Source of the DNA: Muriicola sp041358175
GTDB lineage: Bacteria > Bacteroidota > Bacteroidia > Flavobacteriales > Flavobacteriaceae
Assembly: GCF_041358175.1 (NCBI RefSeq)
Contig: NZ_JBGKBE010000006.1
Span: 1-64,000, forward strand
Length of the DNA stretch: 64,000 bases
Reading direction: 5' to 3'
The position numbers were made by a program, and so were the translations under genes. How positions within the stretch are numbered: the stretch's first letter is position 1; each line of letters begins with the position of its first letter. The notes below the pieces were generated by a model. The model saw nothing but the letters and a program-made list of their open reading frames with translations, was not told the DNA's origin and searched no databases. This document shows positions 18,020 through 25,490 of the stretch, piece after piece.

Positions 18020-18034
18020 TTTTTCTTGCATCTG

Positions 18035-18119
18035 TACTCGAGGCGGGACTTGAACCCGCACGGCCATAATGGCCATTGGATTTTAAGTCCAACGTGTCTA
18101 CCAATTCCACCACTCGAGC
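18035..18119 (-). tRNA. tRNA-Leu (anticodon UAA)
   Basis: An 85-base class II tRNA with a long variable arm (GGCCATTATGGCC). The acceptor ends GCTCGAG / CTCGAGT pair, with a G-U at the first position; discriminator A. The anticodon loop CTTAAAA gives UAA (Leu). The T-arm is GCGGG-TTCAAGT-CCCGC. CCA is not encoded. Confidence 0.96.
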
Positions 18120-18153
18120 ATGTCCTCCGTAGCTTTTCAAAGGGGGACAGAAC

Positions 18154-18179
18154 AAAAAAACGCTGGTAAGCAGCGTTTT
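18154..18179 (-). terminator. Rho-independent terminator of tRNA-Gly
   Basis: On the minus strand, stem AAACGCTG / CAGCGTTT with loop CTTAC is followed by a T run. It begins 3 bases past the tRNA-Gly end, so the two tRNA genes are probably separate transcription units or processed apart. Confidence 0.82.
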
Positions 18180-18181
18180 CG

Positions 18182-18254
18182 AGCGAAAAACGGGATTCGA
18201 ACCCGCGACCTCCACCTTGGCAAGGTGGCGCTCTACCAACTGAGCTATTTTCGC
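18182..18254 (-). tRNA. tRNA-Gly (anticodon GCC)
   Basis: A 73-base tRNA. The acceptor stem is GCGAAAA / TTTTCGC, the D-arm contains AGCTCAGTTGGTAGAGC, the anticodon stem-loop CCACCTTGCCAAGGTGG gives GCC (Gly), and the T-arm is GCGGG-TTCGAAT-CCCGT. CCA is not encoded. Confidence 0.97.
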
Positions 18255-18364
18255 ATTTATAATGAACGTCACATCCCGTAAAGATGCGGACGCAAATTTA
18301 ATACAATTCTATAAAACGCAAAGAACTTTAAAGGAAAAAGAACGTTGGGAATGCCAAAGATTTC

Positions 18365-20977
18365 CTATGAAGACGCTTTCTTGTTTTTGGTGAGCAATCG
18401 CTTGATTTCGTTGAGTTTCATAAGCGCTTCTACCGGAGTGAGAGTGTTGATATCCAGGGTAAGGATCTCCTCCTTAATTTCCTCCAGTAATGGATCATCA
18501 AGATGGAAAAAACTCAACTGCATCTCAGATGCCGCTGCCTGTAGCTTTCCGGTAAGCTCTTCGCTGGAATGGCTTTGCTCTAGTTTCTTCAGGACTTTAT
18601 TGGCCCGGTTCAATACTTGTTGTGGCATCCCGGCCATCCTGGCGACATGGATTCCAAAACTATGGGCACTTCCGCCCGGACTAAGTGTCCTTAGGAAAAG
18701 AACCCTGTCTTTTAATTCCTTTACGGTTACATTGTAATTTTTAATGCGCTCAAAGGTGGTTGCCATTTCATTGAGTTCGTGATAATGAGTGGCAAAAAGG
18801 GTCTTGGCCCTGCTGGGATGTTCGTGTAAATATTCAGAAATTGCCCATGCTATGGATATTCCGTCATAAGTGCTGGTGCCGCGACCTATCTCATCTAACA
18901 AGACCAGACTGCGCTCTGAAAGGTTATTGAGTATAGATGCTGTTTCATTCATCTCAACCATAAAGGTAGACTCCCCCTGGGAAATATTATCACTGGCACC
19001 TACCCGGGTAAAGATCTTGTCTACTACTCCTATACTGGCGGCTTCTGCAGGCACAAAACTTCCCGTCTGGGCCAGAAGCACAATAAGGGCGGTCTGCCTT
19101 AAAATAGCCGATTTTCCACTCATATTGGGCCCCGTTATCATAATGATTTGCTGGGTTTCCCTGTTCAGGATAATGTCATTGGGGATATACAATTCTCCAG
19201 GCCGGAGCTGTTTTTCAATAACCGGGTGTCTTCCTTTGGTGATATTCAGTTCTGTGGAATCATTCATAGAAGGAGCCACATAGTGGTTCTCTATGGAAAG
19301 CTGTGCAAATCCACAAAGGCAATCGAGATTTGCAATGGTCTGAGCCGTATTCTGTATAGGAGAAATATAGGCCTGCATCCATAAGATAAGTTGTGAGAAT
19401 AATTGCTGTTCCAGATCGAGGATTCTCTCTTCTGCTCCCAGGATCTTGGCTTCGTATTCTTTTAATTCTTCAGTAATATATCGCTCTGCATTGACCAGCG
19501 TCTGTTTTCTGATCCATTCTTCCGGCACCTTGTCTTTATGTGTATTCCTGACCTCAATATAATATCCAAAAACATTATTGGAAGCAATCTTCAGGCTGCT
19601 TATCCCCGTTCGCTCGGTTTCCCTGGCCAGCATCTGGTCTAAGTATTCCTTCCCTGAGGAGGCCAATCCACGAAGTTCATCTAGTTCTGCAGAAAACCCC
19701 GGGGCAATAGTTGAACCTTTTTGAACGCTCACTGGGGCCTCTTCACATAAGACTTCCTTGATCCTGTTCCTTAATTCTTCACAACTGTCCAGGGCCTCTC
19801 CCAGTTGATCAACAGCTTTGTTACCCGTATCGGAAACCAGCTGTTTTATCGGGACAATGGCCTCCATAGAATTCTTAAGCTGTACCGTTTCCCTGGGATT
19901 GATCCTGCCCGTGGCAATTTTGGCTACCAGCCGCTCAAGGTCTCCCATTTTCTTAAGACTCTGCTGCAGCCCGTTTAATAGTTTTTCACTCTCTGTAAAA
20001 AAGCCTATAACCCGATGCCTGTCTCTTATCTTTTCGAGATCTTTGAGAGGAAAGGCCAGCCAGCGCTTCAACAATCGCCCTCCCATAGGGGACTTAGTCT
20101 TATCTATTATATCGAGCAGGGTAACTGCTTCCGGATGAGGGGAGTGATAAAGTTCCAGATTTCGGATCGTAAAGCGGTCCATCCATACATGGTCATTATT
20201 CCCTATTCGGACTAATTTATTAATGTGCTGTAATCGTTTGTGCTCGGTTTCCGAGAGATAGTGCAGAACAGCACCGGCAGCTATAATTCCTAGGGTTAAA
20301 TTTGAAACCCCAAAACCTTTGAGAGACGCTGTTTTAAAATGAGCGCGAAGTGATTCTCTGGCGTAATCCTCCTGATAGACCCAGTCCTCGAGAAAAAAGC
20401 TGTGATATTGTGTGCCAAAGGATTCCAAAAAATCTGTTCTGTGTTTTTTTGAAATCAAGACCTCGTTGGGGCCAAAATGCTGAAGAAGTGTATCAATTTC
20501 TTCCCGGTTGCCTTCTGCGGTAAGGAATTCCCCTGTGGAGATATCTACGAGAGCTATACCATAAGACCCTGAACCAAAGTGCAGGGCACACAGGAAATTG
20601 TTGCTCTTGGAAGTCAGGATATCATCGTTAAGGGCGACTCCCGGAGTTACGAGTTCGGTAACACCCCTTTTTACAATGGTTTTTGTTTGCTTTGGGTCTT
20701 CCAGCTGATCGCATATCGCCACACGCTGCCCGGCCTTAACCAATTTAGGCAAATAGGTATTGAGTGAATGGTGGGGGAAACCGGCAAGTTCTGTCCTGTC
20801 TCCTCCATTGTTACGCTGGGTGAGTATAATACCCAGTATTCTGGCAGCTTTTACCGCATCTTCTCCGAAGGTCTCGTAAAAATCACCCACACGAAACAAT
20901 AACAAGGCATCAGGATACTTGGTCTTGATGGTGTTGTATTGTTTCATTAAAGGTGTTACCTTCTTCGGTTTTTTCAT
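18365..20977 (-). CDS. mutS: DNA mismatch repair protein MutS
   Basis: An 870-residue MutS1, normal full length. The mismatch-reading motif FRVGDFYETF (about residues 28-37) carries the Phe-X-Glu that contacts the mispair. The connector, lever and clamp regions follow, then the ATPase domain with Walker A GPNMSGKS from Gly616, LVLLDEIGRGTSTYDG (Walker B and signature) and TLFATHYHEL. A helical C-terminal dimerisation tail ends the protein. It detects replication errors and recruits MutL. It stands alone after the tRNA pair; mutL is not in the window. Confidence 0.98.
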   Translation of the reverse strand: MKKPKKVTPLMKQYNTIKTKYPDALLLFRVGDFYETFGEDAVKAARILGIILTQRNNGGDRTELAGFPHHSLNTYLPKLVKAGQRVAICDQLEDPKQTKTIVKRGVTELVTPGVALNDDILTSKSNNFLCALHFGSGSYGIALVDISTGEFLTAEGNREEIDTLLQHFGPNEVLISKKHRTDFLESFGTQYHSFFLEDWVYQEDYARESLRAHFKTASLKGFGVSNLTLGIIAAGAVLHYLSETEHKRLQHINKLVRIGNNDHVWMDRFTIRNLELYHSPHPEAVTLLDIIDKTKSPMGGRLLKRWLAFPLKDLEKIRDRHRVIGFFTESEKLLNGLQQSLKKMGDLERLVAKIATGRINPRETVQLKNSMEAIVPIKQLVSDTGNKAVDQLGEALDSCEELRNRIKEVLCEEAPVSVQKGSTIAPGFSAELDELRGLASSGKEYLDQMLARETERTGISSLKIASNNVFGYYIEVRNTHKDKVPEEWIRKQTLVNAERYITEELKEYEAKILGAEERILDLEQQLFSQLILWMQAYISPIQNTAQTIANLDCLCGFAQLSIENHYVAPSMNDSTELNITKGRHPVIEKQLRPGELYIPNDIILNRETQQIIMITGPNMSGKSAILRQTALIVLLAQTGSFVPAEAASIGVVDKIFTRVGASDNISQGESTFMVEMNETASILNNLSERSLVLLDEIGRGTSTYDGISIAWAISEYLHEHPSRAKTLFATHYHELNEMATTFERIKNYNVTVKELKDRVLFLRTLSPGGSAHSFGIHVARMAGMPQQVLNRANKVLKKLEQSHSSEELTGKLQAAASEMQLSFFHLDDPLLEEIKEEILTLDINTLTPVEALMKLNEIKRLLTKNKKASS

Positions 20978-21109
20978 GCGAAACTATCGGATTTAGTGAG
21001 TTCAACCTATCTTTACAGCAGAAAACGAAGATACCGAATTGCTTCTGGAATTTAAATCGTTGTTGATATTTTGGGATAACTTCAAACCAAAAGCAATCTG
21101 CTCAAAAAG

Positions 21110-21655
21110 ATGAAAAGAAAACTCTTAAATAAGGAATTAAATCGCCTCGATGTCAAGGCTTTTAAAGATGCTCCTAAGACACCTTTAATTCTGGTTTTGG
21201 AAAATATTAGAAGCCTGCACAACATCGGTTCCGTATTCAGGACTGCTGATGCCTTTCTCCTCGAAAAAATATATCTCTGTGGTATTACAGCCACCCCGCC
21301 TCATAAGGACATTCGTAAAACGGCTTTGGGAGCTACCGAAAGTGTGACATGGGAATATGAGAAAGACAGCCTCTCTCTTATAAACAGATTAAAAAAGACA
21401 CATCATTGTATGGCGGTTGAGCAGGCCGAAGGCGCAGAGCAACTCGATACTTTCATCCCTTTCCCGGACAAGCCTTACGTATTTGTTTTTGGTAATGAAG
21501 TGAAAGGGGTCACTCAGGAAGTGGTTAACGCCTGTGATGGAGTACTGGAAATTCCTCAGTTGGGAACCAAACATTCGCTTAACATAGCCGTCAGCGCAGG
21601 TGTAGTCACCTGGGATTTCTGGACGAAATTAAATAGGCAGAAGAAAAAGTCTTAG
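21110..21655 (+). CDS. SpoU/TrmH-family RNA 2'-O-methyltransferase
   Basis: A 181-residue SPOUT enzyme consisting mainly of the catalytic domain. All three SpoU motifs are present: motif 1 LENIRSLHNIGSVFRTADAF with Asn and Arg, motif 2 YVFVFGNEVKGV, and motif 3 LEIPQLGTKHSLNIAVSAGVVTWDF, which forms the knot that binds SAM. It methylates the 2'-hydroxyl of a tRNA or rRNA nucleotide; which one cannot be told. It converges with the folK-dNK gene and overlaps it by 4 bases. Confidence 0.9.
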   Translation: MKRKLLNKELNRLDVKAFKDAPKTPLILVLENIRSLHNIGSVFRTADAFLLEKIYLCGITATPPHKDIRKTALGATESVTWEYEKDSLSLINRLKKTHHCMAVEQAEGAEQLDTFIPFPDKPYVFVFGNEVKGVTQEVVNACDGVLEIPQLGTKHSLNIAVSAGVVTWDFWTKLNRQKKKS

Positions 21656-22800
21656 GGTTGCTGAACTCCGGAAATAAAATCAAGGATACGATCCAGTACA
21701 AAGTGATAATCCTCAGCACTGTGTACAAAATCGATTGAACTCACATCAAGAATCAGTGTTTTTTGCTCCGGGTAGCTTTTAATAAAATCAAAATACCCCT
21801 TGTTGATCTTTTCCAGATAGTCCGGCTCAATCTGCTGTTCATAACTCCTTCCCCTTTTTTTGATGTTTTCCAGTAAACGATCGGTAGTCTGGTATAAATA
21901 AATATAGAGATTAGGTTTCCGAACTTCCCTGTACATCAGGCTGAAAACCTTGCGGTACAGCAGATACTCGTCGGGCTGCAAAGTAATCTTCGCAAAAATC
22001 AGGCTCTTATAGACGTCGTAATCGCTGACCATAAATTTCTTAAACAGGTCGAATTGAGTAGTATCCTCCGTAAATTGCTGATAGCGATCTGCCATAAAAG
22101 ACATCTCAAGGGGGAAGGCGTATCTCGCCTGGTCTTCATAAAATTTTGGCAAAAAAGGATTGTCGGCAAAGCGTTCTAAAACAAGTTTTGCCTTGTAGTC
22201 TTCCGATATTTTTTGTGCCAGGGTAGTCTTCCCTGCCCCTATATTTCCTTCAATAGTGACAAAATTCAGGGCTGCAAACTTCTCCTCCCACTGGGCGTGT
22301 AAACTTATGTTTGTCTTCCGCAACTCCGATTTGTCCCTGCATTCCTGCAGCAGATTTCGAGTGTCTTTTCCCAGTACAGGATGGTAGAATTGCGGCGCTA
22401 TGTCTGCCAGTGGCCTTAGGACGAATCGCCTTTTTGCGATTCCGGGATGAGGTAAAATCAGCCTGTCATCTTCCTGAATTAAATTGTCGAAGTAAAGAAT
22501 GTCTATGTCTAGCGTTCTCGACTGATACCCTTCTTCTGATGACCGCTTCCTGCCCAGCAATTGTTCTATTTGAAGTACTTTTTCAAGCAATTCTGCCGGA
22601 CTCAGCCTCGTTTCCAGTTCAATGCAGATGTTTAGAAAATCGCCGGCTTCAAACCCCCAGGAGGGGGTTTCATAGACCGGGGAGATTTTTTTTACAATCC
22701 CCGCTTTTTCCTGAAGCAGAAACAAGCCTTTCTGAAGGAAGTAAACTCTATTCCCTTCATTGCTGCCAAGGGATAAATAAGTTGTGTGAGAGGCCGCCAT
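21652..22800 (-). CDS. folK: FolK (HPPK) - deoxynucleoside kinase fusion
   Basis: A 382-residue two-domain protein. Residues about 5-160 are 6-hydroxymethyl-dihydropterin pyrophosphokinase of folate synthesis: YLSLGSNEGNR, SPVYETPSWGF, SRTLDIDILYF and LPHPGIAKRRFVLRPLADIAP. Residues about 175-382 are a deoxynucleoside kinase: P-loop VTIEGNIGAGKTTL, LERFADNPFLPKFY, MADRYQQF, and lid KKRGRSYEQQI. The two domains catalyse unrelated reactions (pterin pyrophosphorylation; phosphorylation of a deoxynucleoside). This fusion is, to my knowledge, frequent in Bacteroidota. A free-standing kinase is present at 60595-61209. The gene is divergent from sppA. Confidence 0.93.
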   Translation of the reverse strand: MAASHTTYLSLGSNEGNRVYFLQKGLFLLQEKAGIVKKISPVYETPSWGFEAGDFLNICIELETRLSPAELLEKVLQIEQLLGRKRSSEEGYQSRTLDIDILYFDNLIQEDDRLILPHPGIAKRRFVLRPLADIAPQFYHPVLGKDTRNLLQECRDKSELRKTNISLHAQWEEKFAALNFVTIEGNIGAGKTTLAQKISEDYKAKLVLERFADNPFLPKFYEDQARYAFPLEMSFMADRYQQFTEDTTQFDLFKKFMVSDYDVYKSLIFAKITLQPDEYLLYRKVFSLMYREVRKPNLYIYLYQTTDRLLENIKKRGRSYEQQIEPDYLEKINKGYFDFIKSYPEQKTLILDVSSIDFVHSAEDYHFVLDRILDFISGVQQP

Positions 22801-22962
22801 AACTTTGGCAAATTAATGAAAAAGAAATGGAATAAGGCGTCTATATCATCGCGCTTATTGAGGGATAACCCGCTAAAAATGACATCCGGACACATAGGGG
22901 ATTCCTATTTCTTTATTTCCTTAAAATATCAGCCACAGACTCAGGGAGATATGCACTTTCAC

Positions 22963-22970
22963 TATCTTTG
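22963..22970 (+). promoter_or_regulatory. Promoter -7 element for sppA
   Basis: TATCTTTG matches the Bacteroidota consensus TAnnTTTG and lies 19 bases before the sppA start codon. No clear -33 TTG was seen. Confidence 0.5.
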
Positions 22971-22989
22971 AGCCTGTTAAACATCAGAT

Positions 22990-24747
22990 ATGAAATTTTT
23001 ACGAAATCTTTTGGCTGCAATCCTCGGAACGCTGATTGCTATGGGAATACTTTTTTTTATGTTTCTCATCTTTATCAGTCTGGCTAATGTTGAAGAGGGT
23101 GTGGTTATAAAACGTAATTCAGTCTTAGAACTCGAATTTGAAGATCCTATCAATGACTATACAGGAAGCAATGAAGCCGATCCCTTTGCCGGACTCTTTG
23201 AAGAGTCCGTTGGCCTGGATGATATCTTGCACGCCATTGAAGTAGCCAAAAACGATGACAAGATAGAAGGGATAAGTATTAAGAGTCAGTTTGTCATGGC
23301 AGGTTGGTCTCAGGTTAAGGCCATCAGGGATGCCCTCCGCGATTTCAGGGAGTCGGGTAAGTTTGTCTATACCTATGCCGATCTCCTCATGCAAAAGGAT
23401 TATTTCCTGGCAAGTGTGGCCGACAGCGTATTTCTTAACCCGGTGGGAAATCTCGATTTCAGGGGTTTGTCAGCAGAAATTTTATTTTTTAAGGAACTGC
23501 AGGAAAAGACAGGAGTAAAAATGGAGGTGGTAAGGCACGGAAAATACAAAAGTGCAGTTGAACCCTTCCTGCAAAATGAAATGAGTGATGAGAACCGGAC
23601 ACAGATCAAAGAGCTGCTCGAATCATTGTGGGGGAGCATGCTTGAAGACATGTCTGCCGATCGTAACTTAAGTATTGAAGATCTAAATGCCATTGCCGAT
23701 TCGCTTGGAGGAAGAACACCTGAACTGGCTAAAAGGGCAGGCCTGATTGACGAAACCCTTTATTGGGACCAATATGAGGCGAAACTAAAACAGGCCATGG
23801 GCAAATCTGATGATCAGGGGATAAATTATGTAGAGCTTTCTGATTATCTGAAAGAGGCCAGGAAAAAATCGATCTATAAAGGCAGTGATCGTATTGCCGT
23901 GATTTATGCTCAGGGAGAAATCCTTTACGGGGAAGGCGGCCCTAACTACATAGGGCAGGGCCTGATTAACAGGGCACTCATTCGTGCCCGGGAAGATGAT
24001 AGGGTAAAAGCAGTTGTACTACGTGTCAATTCTCCAGGGGGGAGTGCGCTTACTTCGGATTTGATCTGGAGAGAAGTTGTCCTCACAAAAAAAGAAAAAC
24101 CAGTGGTGGTTTCAATGGGTGATGTGGCAGCCTCAGGCGGGTACTATATTGCCGCCGGAGCTGACAAAATCCTCGCTGAACCCACTACCATCACAGGTTC
24201 TATTGGCGTATTCGGAACCATTCCCAATATTAGTGAACTGGCCGGCGACATAGGTATTAACGCCGAACAGGTGGAAACCAACAGCAATGCAACGGAATAC
24301 TCCCTTTTCGAGCCCATGACCCCTGAATTCAGAAGTGTTATTACAGAGAGTATTGAAGCAACGTACCAAACCTTCCTGACACGAGTCTCTGAAGGGAGGA
24401 ACATATCTATGGAGAGAGCAGACAGCCTGGCACAGGGGAGGGTCTGGAGCGGAGCGGAAGCCCTGAGAATCGGTCTGGTTGACGAATTGGGCGGACTGGA
24501 AGATGCTATTGAAGAGGCAGCTAATTTGGCAGAAATATCTTCTTACAGCATCCGCAGATATCCCAGGTACAAGTCGAATTTCGAAATGCTCATGGAAGAC
24601 CTATCAGGGACCAAAACCAGGGTAAAGGAAGATGTTCTTAAAGGGGAACTGGGATCTGAAGCTTACAACCTCTACAAGGAAGTTAAAAGGGCCACCCAAC
24701 AACGTGGTGTTCAGGCCAGAATGCCATTCAGCATAACCATCAAATAG
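22990..24747 (+). CDS. sppA: Signal peptide peptidase SppA (67 kDa type)
   Basis: A 585-residue membrane-anchored serine protease with the long two-domain form. The N-terminal helix LLAAILGTLIAMGILFFMFLIF anchors it. Catalytic Lys187 lies in HGKYKSAVEPF, the general base contributed by the first domain, and the nucleophile Ser382 in DVAASGGYYIA, in the second domain. The family forms a tetrameric bowl on the membrane and degrades cleaved signal peptides. The next gene starts 4 bases after its stop, so the two are probably cotranscribed. Confidence 0.95.
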   Translation: MKFLRNLLAAILGTLIAMGILFFMFLIFISLANVEEGVVIKRNSVLELEFEDPINDYTGSNEADPFAGLFEESVGLDDILHAIEVAKNDDKIEGISIKSQFVMAGWSQVKAIRDALRDFRESGKFVYTYADLLMQKDYFLASVADSVFLNPVGNLDFRGLSAEILFFKELQEKTGVKMEVVRHGKYKSAVEPFLQNEMSDENRTQIKELLESLWGSMLEDMSADRNLSIEDLNAIADSLGGRTPELAKRAGLIDETLYWDQYEAKLKQAMGKSDDQGINYVELSDYLKEARKKSIYKGSDRIAVIYAQGEILYGEGGPNYIGQGLINRALIRAREDDRVKAVVLRVNSPGGSALTSDLIWREVVLTKKEKPVVVSMGDVAASGGYYIAAGADKILAEPTTITGSIGVFGTIPNISELAGDIGINAEQVETNSNATEYSLFEPMTPEFRSVITESIEATYQTFLTRVSEGRNISMERADSLAQGRVWSGAEALRIGLVDELGGLEDAIEEAANLAEISSYSIRRYPRYKSNFEMLMEDLSGTKTRVKEDVLKGELGSEAYNLYKEVKRATQQRGVQARMPFSITIK

Positions 24748-24751
24748 GCTC

Positions 24752-25462
24752 ATGACGGATAAGGATAGGAAAGTAGCCTACAAGATTTATTTGTACCTGG
24801 GAGCACTTTTTATTACCTCTCTCGTTGTATCAAATTTAATCTTTCAGAAGTTCTTTTACTGGAAGCCTTTTGGAGAAGTTTCTGTTTACGGGGCGTCACT
24901 CTTTGAAATCTCCGTAGGGATTTTACCCTATCCTATAACCTTCCTGATTACCGATCTCATTTCTGAGGTCTACGGAAAGAAAAAGGCCAATCAGATTGTT
25001 ACGGCTGGAATATTTGCCTCTTTTTTTTCCATGGGGATTATTCTACTTGCTGAAATGGCACCGGCAATTCCCGAATCACCAATAGGAGATGATCTTTTCA
25101 GTAAAGTATTTGCCCTTTCACCCATAGCAGTTCTCGCCTCCATGATCGCCTATCTTTGTGCGCAGTACGTGGATATTGCTATCTATCACTTCTGGAAACG
25201 TATAACTAAGGGAAGGTATCTGTGGGTTAGGAATAACTTTTCAACTTTTCTCTCACAGTTCATAGACACCTTCACCGTAGTTGGTTTATTGTGTGTATTC
25301 GGAGTGCTACCCTGGTCCCTGTTTACAGGTCTTGTTATCAGTGGTTTTCTTTTTAAGGTTTTTATAGCACTTATCGACACCCCTTTCCTCTATTTTTTCG
25401 TATATATTTTCAGAAAGCGATTTAATTTAAAAATAGGGGAAGAGATCGTATTGGATATCTGA
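24752..25462 (+). CDS. Queuosine precursor transporter (YhhQ/VUT family)
   Basis: A 236-residue membrane protein with six hydrophobic segments and the family marks SNLIFQKFF, PITFLITDLISEVYGKKKA and NNFSTFLSQFIDTFTVVGL. YhhQ imports a 7-deazaguanine queuosine precursor (preQ0 or preQ1) for tRNA modification. No queuosine genes lie nearby. It is tightly linked to sppA (4-base gap) and followed by the AsmA-like gene after 28 bases. Confidence 0.88.
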   Translation: MTDKDRKVAYKIYLYLGALFITSLVVSNLIFQKFFYWKPFGEVSVYGASLFEISVGILPYPITFLITDLISEVYGKKKANQIVTAGIFASFFSMGIILLAEMAPAIPESPIGDDLFSKVFALSPIAVLASMIAYLCAQYVDIAIYHFWKRITKGRYLWVRNNFSTFLSQFIDTFTVVGLLCVFGVLPWSLFTGLVISGFLFKVFIALIDTPFLYFFVYIFRKRFNLKIGEEIVLDI

Positions 25463-25490
25463 TCCATCTTCCATTCTCAAATCTAAGTTC

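Larger units (their letters stand above)
17135..18034. other. 0.9 kb non-coding, repeat-rich region
   Basis: No convincing gene is present between the DUF6090 stop and tRNA-Leu. The region is AT-rich and full of palindromic and direct repeats, listed separately: three GGCGGGA-type elements, a duplicated 31-base hairpin, a large imperfect palindrome at 17324-17391 and the perfect palindrome GTATTCATGAATAC at 17448-17461. Further degenerate GGCGGG/ACTTTGTGA fragments occur near 17194-17260 and 17340. It lies downstream of the two minus-strand tRNA genes, a common place for accumulating mobile or REP-like repeats. No transposase remnant was recognised. Confidence 0.75.

Noticed and set aside
17955..18272. 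105-codon minus-strand frame across the tRNA genes
   Set aside because: It runs through tRNA-Leu and tRNA-Gly and two terminators, so it is an artefact of stable RNA sequence.
22786..22971. 61-codon plus-strand frame between folK and sppA
   Set aside because: It lies in the divergent promoter region, covers the folK start and the sppA -7 element, and its translation has no family resemblance.
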